Shown piece by piece: positions 1-3,965 of a DNA stretch of 5,732 bases. Below the pieces are notes generated by a model that did not search any database, was not told where the DNA came from, and was given only the letters and a program-made list of their open reading frames with translations. The stretch's first letter is position 1. Each line of letters begins with the position of its first letter. The stretch spans positions 1 through 5,732 of the forward strand of contig DBYB01000043.1 in assembly GCA_002309995.1 (NCBI GenBank). The letters are read 5' to 3'. This DNA comes from Bacteroidales bacterium UBA1197 (lineage in GTDB: Bacteria > Bacteroidota > Bacteroidia > Bacteroidales > UBA932). The translations under genes and the position numbers were made by a program.

Positions 1-567
1 CAGGTTGCGCACGATGTCCGGCACGCTGATGCGGTTGAAGTCGTAAGTCTGGCAGCGGCTCAGGATAGTAGGAATAATCTTATGCTTCTCAGTGGTGGCC
101 AGGATGAAGATGGCGTGTGCCGGCGGCTCCTCGAGCGTCTTCAGAAAGGCATTGAAAGCCGACTGCGTGAGCATATGCACCTCATCGATGATGTACACGC
201 TGTACTTGCCCACCTGAGGAGGAATCTGCACCTGCTCCATCAAGGCCTTAATATCTTCAACGCCGTTGTTGGAAGCCGCATCCAGCTCGTGAATGCAGTA
301 GGAACGGCCCTCACGGAAAGAAACGCACGACTCGCACTCGCCGCACGGCTCCATATCAGCCGACGGATTGGAACAGTTGATAGTCTTAGCAAAAATACGC
401 GCCGCACTCGTCTTGCCAACGCCCCTCGGACCGCAGAACAGATAGGCGTGCGCCAACTGCCCGCGGATGATGGAATTCTTCAGGGTGCGGGCGATATTGT
501 CCTGCCCTATAAGGTTTTCGAAGGAGTCCGGACGGTATTTTCGTGCTGAAACTATATACTGGCCCAT
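1..567 (-). CDS. dnaX: DNA polymerase III subunit gamma/tau, N-terminal part (runs off left edge)
   Basis: This is the ATPase core of the replicative clamp loader, which opens the sliding clamp and places it on primed DNA. Reading the minus strand from the ATG at 567 gives 189 codons, open to the window edge. The protein begins MGQYIVSARKYRP, the usual DnaX opening. Visible motifs are Walker A GPRGVGKT (residues 46-53), a zinc-binding cysteine set (C65, C75, C78, C81), Walker B ending IIDEVH (126-131), the sensor-1 region LATTEK (156-161) and the SRC motif (170-172), whose arginine acts in trans on the neighbouring subunit's ATP. Most of the AAA+ core is present. The lid, collar and any tau-specific C-terminus lie outside, so a programmed frameshift making gamma cannot be judged. 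The start is chosen because MGQYIVSARKYRP aligns with the family's N-terminus and a -7 box lies just upstream. It is transcribed divergently from the 624-1316 gene. Confidence 0.97.
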   Translation of the reverse strand, partial: MGQYIVSARKYRPDSFENLIGQDNIARTLKNSIIRGQLAHAYLFCGPRGVGKTSAARIFAKTINCSNPSADMEPCGECESCVSFREGRSYCIHELDAASNNGVEDIKALMEQVQIPPQVGKYSVYIIDEVHMLTQSAFNAFLKTLEEPPAHAIFILATTEKHKIIPTILSRCQTYDFNRISVPDIVRNL

Positions 568-585
568 ATAATAGGTATCTTTATT

Positions 586-597
586 CTACAAATGTAG
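586..597. repeat. Short inverted repeat overlapping the dnaX -7 box
   Basis: CTACA (586-590) and TGTAG (593-597) are perfect reverse complements separated by AA, a 12-base near-palindrome. It covers the predicted minus-strand -7 box and lies 11 bases from the plus-strand one. A dimeric regulator could bind here and affect both directions, but a repeat this short may be chance. Confidence 0.3.
589..596 (-). promoter_or_regulatory. Predicted Bacteroidota-type -7 box for dnaX
   Basis: On the minus strand this reads TACATTTG, an exact match to the TAnnTTTG -7 consensus of Bacteroidota primary sigma promoters. Transcription would start near 584, leaving a leader of roughly 17 bases before the dnaX ATG at 567. 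No TTG-type -33 element sits at the usual spacing; the nearest TTG (624-622) is 25 bases upstream, which is too far. The leader is A/T-rich and has no Shine-Dalgarno sequence, as is common in this phylum. Prediction from motif and position only. Confidence 0.55.
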
Positions 598-608
598 TGA
601 AATATTTT

Positions 609-616
609 TATCTTTG
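609..616 (+). promoter_or_regulatory. Predicted Bacteroidota-type -7 box for the three-gene plus-strand unit
   Basis: The sequence TATCTTTG matches the TAnnTTTG consensus exactly. Transcription would begin around 621, only about 3 bases before the ATG at 624 and about 15 before the in-frame ATG at 636. The first gene would therefore be almost leaderless, or would start at the second ATG. No clear -33 TTG is seen at the normal distance. It is the only promoter-like match I found ahead of the 624-3809 genes, whose overlaps leave little room for internal promoters. Confidence 0.55.
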
Positions 617-623
617 CCCTGCA

Positions 624-1316
624 ATGAAACAGTCGATGAGAAATTTTTTCCTGTTTGCCGTCCTCCTGCTCAACACCACCGCTGGATGGGGACAGTTACG
701 CATATTCACCCGCAGCTATATGATCCAGGACTTCAAGAGCAAACCAACAAAAGTCGTGCTCGACGGAACTCCCGAGATCAACGCCGCCCTGCGCCAGGAA
801 ATAACCATACTCTGGGCCCTGACCCCGTATGAGTTCTGCAGCCCTGCCGACTACAAGAAGCAGAAGAACAACTCCGACTGCTACTTCCTCCATACCGAGA
901 CCGACAAGGGGATAATTTACCTCACAATTGCAAGAGGCGGCAAGAAAGGCGACGACGACGCCCTCAAGCGCCCCGTTACCCTGGTATCCCTGCCAATAGG
1001 CGGTGAGAACGACGGCTCGGGACGGGCATCCCTGTATATGCCGGCCTTCGTAAGCATACTACAGGACTATGCCGAGGAAGCTCTCAACTCTGAATACGTT
1101 GCATATAAAGGCTTGAAAGCCAGCAAATTGCGTATTCCTCCCGGATACCGGATTTTCAAAAAGCCGGCAGAAGCCGACGAGGCCTTCCTCGACCATTTCG
1201 AGAACGGAGTATCCAACATAGTAATCTCCCCGGACGGCAACCCCAAAGCCAAGCACCGTTACGAACTGAGCGTAGGCACCTCGGACTACCGCCTGTACCG
1301 CTATGTCAAACGTTAG
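624..1316 (+). CDS. Probable exported protein of unknown function (230 aa)
   Basis: I do not recognise the family. From the ATG at 624 the protein has a plausible Sec signal peptide: a basic start (K2, R6), a hydrophobic core FFLFAVLLL (residues 8-16) and likely cleavage near residues 21-23 (AGWG, followed by QLR). There is no lipobox Cys, so a soluble periplasmic or secreted protein is likely. The mature part is mixed alpha/beta in character, with an aromatic patch around ILWALTPYEFC (62-72), a Cys pair (C72, C86), a polar stretch GGKKGDDDALK (105-115) and no further membrane segment. The frame stays open upstream to 543, but those codons run through the promoter gap, so 624 is preferred; ATG 636 also keeps the hydrophobic core. 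It is first in the plus-strand unit, and its last 14 bases overlap the next gene. A role linked to the downstream glycoside hydrolase is inference from context only. Confidence 0.75.
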   Translation: MKQSMRNFFLFAVLLLNTTAGWGQLRIFTRSYMIQDFKSKPTKVVLDGTPEINAALRQEITILWALTPYEFCSPADYKKQKNNSDCYFLHTETDKGIIYLTIARGGKKGDDDALKRPVTLVSLPIGGENDGSGRASLYMPAFVSILQDYAEEALNSEYVAYKGLKASKLRIPPGYRIFKKPAEADEAFLDHFENGVSNIVISPDGNPKAKHRYELSVGTSDYRLYRYVKR

Positions 1317-1539
1317 GCTCGACGACTACATCGAACACAAGACCGGCGTGAGCATCGCAGAACTCATCGCCGACAGCCCCGAACGCTTCAGCGTCATACG
1401 CACCGAAGCCCTCCGCGACCTCGTGGTTATGAACCGCATAGCAGGCATCGGCTACACGGTCGAACTCACCGCCGACGTACTGGAGAACCCCGAGTGCGCC
1501 CGTCTCACAAAAGACATCCCCCACATATGCTTACCCTGA
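1303..1539 (+). CDS. Small protein of unknown function (78 aa)
   Basis: This gene begins inside the end of its upstream neighbour (14-base overlap) and ends inside the start of the glycoside hydrolase gene (13-base overlap from ATG 1527), an arrangement typical of translational coupling. Coding is supported by codon use: most third positions are G or C, as in the neighbours, whereas the frame shared with the two flanking genes reads here as an unlikely Arg/His-rich string. The product begins MSNVRLDDYIEHKTG, has no signal peptide or membrane segment, and looks mainly helical with an acidic N-terminal half. Two cysteines fall near the C-terminus (in PECARL and HICLP). I recognise no domain. 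It is probably cytoplasmic, which is odd between two apparently exported proteins. Confidence 0.65.
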   Translation: MSNVRLDDYIEHKTGVSIAELIADSPERFSVIRTEALRDLVVMNRIAGIGYTVELTADVLENPECARLTKDIPHICLP

Positions 1540-3809
1540 TCCTCGCTGCGGCCATCAGCACCGCAACCCCCGTCCTCAGGGAGGACAACATCCAGCAAAT
1601 CGTATCACTGCTCACCCTTGAAGAGAAGGCCGCCATTCTCGTCGGCTGCGGCTCCACTGCGTTCGACGGCATAGGCCGTAACGACATAGGAGTAAAAGGC
1701 AGCGCCGGAGCCACCCACGCAATCCCGCGTCTGGGCATCCCGTCAATCATTTTCGCCGACGGCCCCGCCGGACTGCGTATCGATCCTGAACGCCCCGGTA
1801 CCGACAAGACCTTCTACTGCACCGGCTTCCCCATCGGCACTATGCTCGCCGCCACCTGGAATCCCGAGATAGTTGAGGAAGCAGGCCGGGCAATGGGCGC
1901 CGAAGTGCTGGAATACGGAGTTGACGTGCTCCTCGGCCCGGGTGCCAACATCCACCGCAACCCACTGTGTGGCAGGAACTTCGAATACTTCTCCGAAGAC
2001 CCCGTTCTGGCCGGCCTCACTGCCGCGGCCTACATCGAAGGCGTGCAGAGCAACGGCGTCGGCACATCCATCAAACATTTCGCCGCCAACAACCAGGAAG
2101 TCAACCGACTGCACAACGACGCACGCGTCTCGGAACGGGCCCTCAGGGAAATTTACCTGCGGCAGTTCGAAATCGCCGTACGCAAGTCGCAGCCCTGGAC
2201 GATAATGACCTCATACAACTACATCAACGGCGTTCACGCATCCGAATGGCCCTGGCTGCTGACGGACGTGCTCAGGAACGACTGGGGATTCGCCGGCGCA
2301 GTAGTGACCGACTGGGGCGGAGGTTATGACACTGCCGCCCAGATACACGCTGGCAACGACCTCATCCAGTCCGGCTCCGACAGCCGCTACAAGGCCCTGA
2401 TAGACGCAGTACGCGAAGGCAGACTGGCCATCGAAGACGTGGACGCCTGCGTCACCCGTGCCCTGGAGCTAATAGTCAAATGCCCCTCGTTCAAGGGATA
2501 CCGCCATTCCGATGCGCCAGACCTCGAGGCCCACGCCGCTGTGTGTCGTAGCACCGCAGACGAGGGTATGGTGCTGCTGAAGAATAAGGGAGCCCTGCCT
2601 GCCGGGCCCGACGGAGTGACGGCACTGCTTGGCGTAACGTCCTACTCCTTCATCGCCGGCGGTACCGGTTCGGGCGATGTACATCGTCCGTATGTGGTTG
2701 ACCTTCAGCAAGGTCTGTCCGATTCCGGATTCGCGCTGTACGCACCTCTCGACGATTTCTACCGCACATATATGGAAGACGAGCGCTGGCGCTGCGCAAT
2801 GATAGACGGCAAGAACTCCTGGGTGATTGACAGGGAGCGTCCCATAGAAGTCATTCCCTCGGCGCTTATCTGGGAGGCTGCGGACAAGTCCGACAGGGCA
2901 TTCATTACCTTCGGCCGTGTGTTCGGTGAAGGCAAAGACCGCGACCTCCATTACAGCTACCACCTGCAGGACAACGAGATACAACTGTTGCGCGAGACCT
3001 CCGCAGCCTTCCACGAAAAGGGCAAGAAGGTTACAGTCATACTGAATATCGGAGGTATCATCGATATGCAGGGCTGGCAGGAGCTGGCCGACGCCATCCT
3101 CATCTGCTGGCAGCCCGGAGAAGAGGGCGGCCACAGCGTCGCCGATGCCCTTAGCGGAGCCGTGAATCCTTCCGGCAGGCTCCCGATGACAATCTCCAAG
3201 GGATACGAGTATGAGCCTACCGCTCTCAACTTCCCGCGCATATTCGAAGACAAGCCCTTCAACTATTCCTTCTACCGCCGGCTGGAGGGCAACAAGAAAG
3301 ACTATACCGTCAAAGATATCGACTATACAGACTATACAGAAGGCATATACGTAGGCTATAGGTACTTCGGCACCTATGCCCCAAAGCACGTCGCATACCC
3401 GTTCGGCTACGGTCTGAGTTACACCACCTTCCGCTGGAGCAATATGAAGGTCGCTCGCGCTTATGCCGAGAGCGACGGCGCCCTTTACCGCGACAGCAAG
3501 ATTACAGGCTACATCGTTTCCGTTGACGTTAAGAATACCGGTAAGGTTGACGGTAAAGACGTCGTGGAACTGTATGTGAAGGCTCCCGGCAGCGAGATGG
3601 ACAAACCGGCACGCGAGCTCAAGGCCTTCGGCAAGACTCCCCTCCTAAAACCAGGCGAGACGCACACCGTTAAGATGTACGTCCCGCTTGAATATCTGGC
3701 TTCCTGGAGCGAAACCGCCGGAGCCTGGAGCATCGAGCACGGCCGCTACCGCTTCATCGCCGCCCGCGACGCCTCCTCCCGCGGTCTCCGCCGCTCCCTC
3801 CGCCTCTAG
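1527..3809 (+). CDS. Glycoside hydrolase family 3 enzyme (beta-glucosidase/beta-xylosidase type)
   Basis: Retaining exo-glycosidase expected to remove terminal beta-linked sugars from oligosaccharides. Numbered from the ATG at 1527 (760 aa), the order is: hydrophobic N-terminus LTLILAAAI (2-10), GH3 N-terminal barrel (about 22-315), GH3 C-terminal alpha/beta domain (about 345-565) and a fibronectin-III-like domain (about 665-745). Substrate-pocket motifs are FADGPAGLR (76-84), GRNFEYFSEDP (149-159) and KHFAANNQEVNR (183-194). The nucleophile is D262 in VVTDWGG, and the probable acid/base is E468 in GEGKDRD, placed as in Thermotoga Bgl3B-type enzymes. Length is normal and the catalytic set is intact. 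The architecture is Bgl3B/CdxA-like, not E. coli BglX-like, so no symbol is given and the substrate is undecided. An in-frame GTG at 1494 would add 11 residues (with R2, K6, R7), giving a more classical signal peptide. No lipobox is seen. It is last in the plus-strand unit and converges on pnp. Confidence 0.93.
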   Translation: MLTLILAAAISTATPVLREDNIQQIVSLLTLEEKAAILVGCGSTAFDGIGRNDIGVKGSAGATHAIPRLGIPSIIFADGPAGLRIDPERPGTDKTFYCTGFPIGTMLAATWNPEIVEEAGRAMGAEVLEYGVDVLLGPGANIHRNPLCGRNFEYFSEDPVLAGLTAAAYIEGVQSNGVGTSIKHFAANNQEVNRLHNDARVSERALREIYLRQFEIAVRKSQPWTIMTSYNYINGVHASEWPWLLTDVLRNDWGFAGAVVTDWGGGYDTAAQIHAGNDLIQSGSDSRYKALIDAVREGRLAIEDVDACVTRALELIVKCPSFKGYRHSDAPDLEAHAAVCRSTADEGMVLLKNKGALPAGPDGVTALLGVTSYSFIAGGTGSGDVHRPYVVDLQQGLSDSGFALYAPLDDFYRTYMEDERWRCAMIDGKNSWVIDRERPIEVIPSALIWEAADKSDRAFITFGRVFGEGKDRDLHYSYHLQDNEIQLLRETSAAFHEKGKKVTVILNIGGIIDMQGWQELADAILICWQPGEEGGHSVADALSGAVNPSGRLPMTISKGYEYEPTALNFPRIFEDKPFNYSFYRRLEGNKKDYTVKDIDYTDYTEGIYVGYRYFGTYAPKHVAYPFGYGLSYTTFRWSNMKVARAYAESDGALYRDSKITGYIVSVDVKNTGKVDGKDVVELYVKAPGSEMDKPARELKAFGKTPLLKPGETHTVKMYVPLEYLASWSETAGAWSIEHGRYRFIAARDASSRGLRRSLRL
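3322..3339 (+). repeat. Two-copy 9-bp perfect tandem repeat inside the GH3 gene
   Basis: ACTATACAG occurs twice in direct succession. It keeps the frame and encodes the repeated DYT of IDYTDYTEG (residues 598-606), just before the family-typical GIYVGYRYF segment. A further DYT lies seven residues upstream (592-594). This looks like a small in-frame slippage duplication. Confidence 0.7.
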
Positions 3810-3848
3810 ACCGTTTTCCGTAATCCGCTAATTATCAGCATAAAACAA

Positions 3849-3880
3849 ATCTCCTATGCGTCATTTTGCGCATAGGAGAT
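3849..3880 (-). terminator. Perfect 12-bp hairpin, probable intrinsic terminator of pnp
   Basis: ATCTCCTATGCG (3849-3860) and CGCATAGGAGAT (3869-3880) are exact reverse complements around an 8-base loop. On the minus strand the stem is followed by a T-rich run (TTGTTTTATG), which fits termination of pnp 78 bases past its stop codon. On the plus strand the following bases (ACAGATGTTG) are less T-rich, so termination of the GH3 unit here is possible but less supported. It sits in the 148-base gap between convergent genes, where a shared bidirectional terminator would be economical. Confidence 0.7.
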
Positions 3881-3943
3881 ACAGATGTTGTTAACTATCA
3901 GTCAGTTATAAAAAACGGCTGAGGGGAGGGGTAACGTGTAGCC

Positions 3944-3965
3944 TGTACTAGCGGCTGCTAGTACA
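3944..3965. repeat. Inverted repeat spanning the pnp stop codon
   Basis: TGTACTAGC (3944-3952) and GCTAGTACA (3957-3965) are perfect reverse complements with a 4-base loop. The stem contains the pnp TAG stop (3958-3960) and the last codons. In pnp mRNA it would form a 9-bp hairpin around the stop. It lacks a directly following U-run and so is not a typical terminator; it could protect the 3' end or pause RNA polymerase. Confidence 0.55.

Noticed and set aside
82..549. 155-aa plus-strand open frame starting MLLSGGQDEDG
   Set aside because: It lies entirely opposite dnaX, whose minus-strand frame shows all expected clamp-loader motifs. The plus-strand product resembles nothing and is a shadow frame.
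1314..1529. Possible read-through or broken fusion of the 230-aa protein with the GH3 enzyme, since both are in one frame with only the TAG at 1314 between them and no other stop
   Set aside because: The intervening codons in that frame are an unlikely Arg/His-rich string, while the +1 frame has proper codon bias for the 78-aa gene. The shared frame appears to be coincidence.
2469..3389. 306-aa minus-strand open frame inside the GH3 gene
   Set aside because: Long antisense frames are common opposite GC-rich genes. The plus strand here encodes conserved GH3 segments including the GEG acid/base site, so the antisense frame is not supported as a gene.
3910..3943. Second terminator candidate for pnp: minus-strand T-run at 3915-3910 after a GGCT/AGCC stem
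   Set aside because: The stem is only 4 bp with a 19-base loop, too weak for intrinsic termination. The 3849-3880 hairpin is far stronger.
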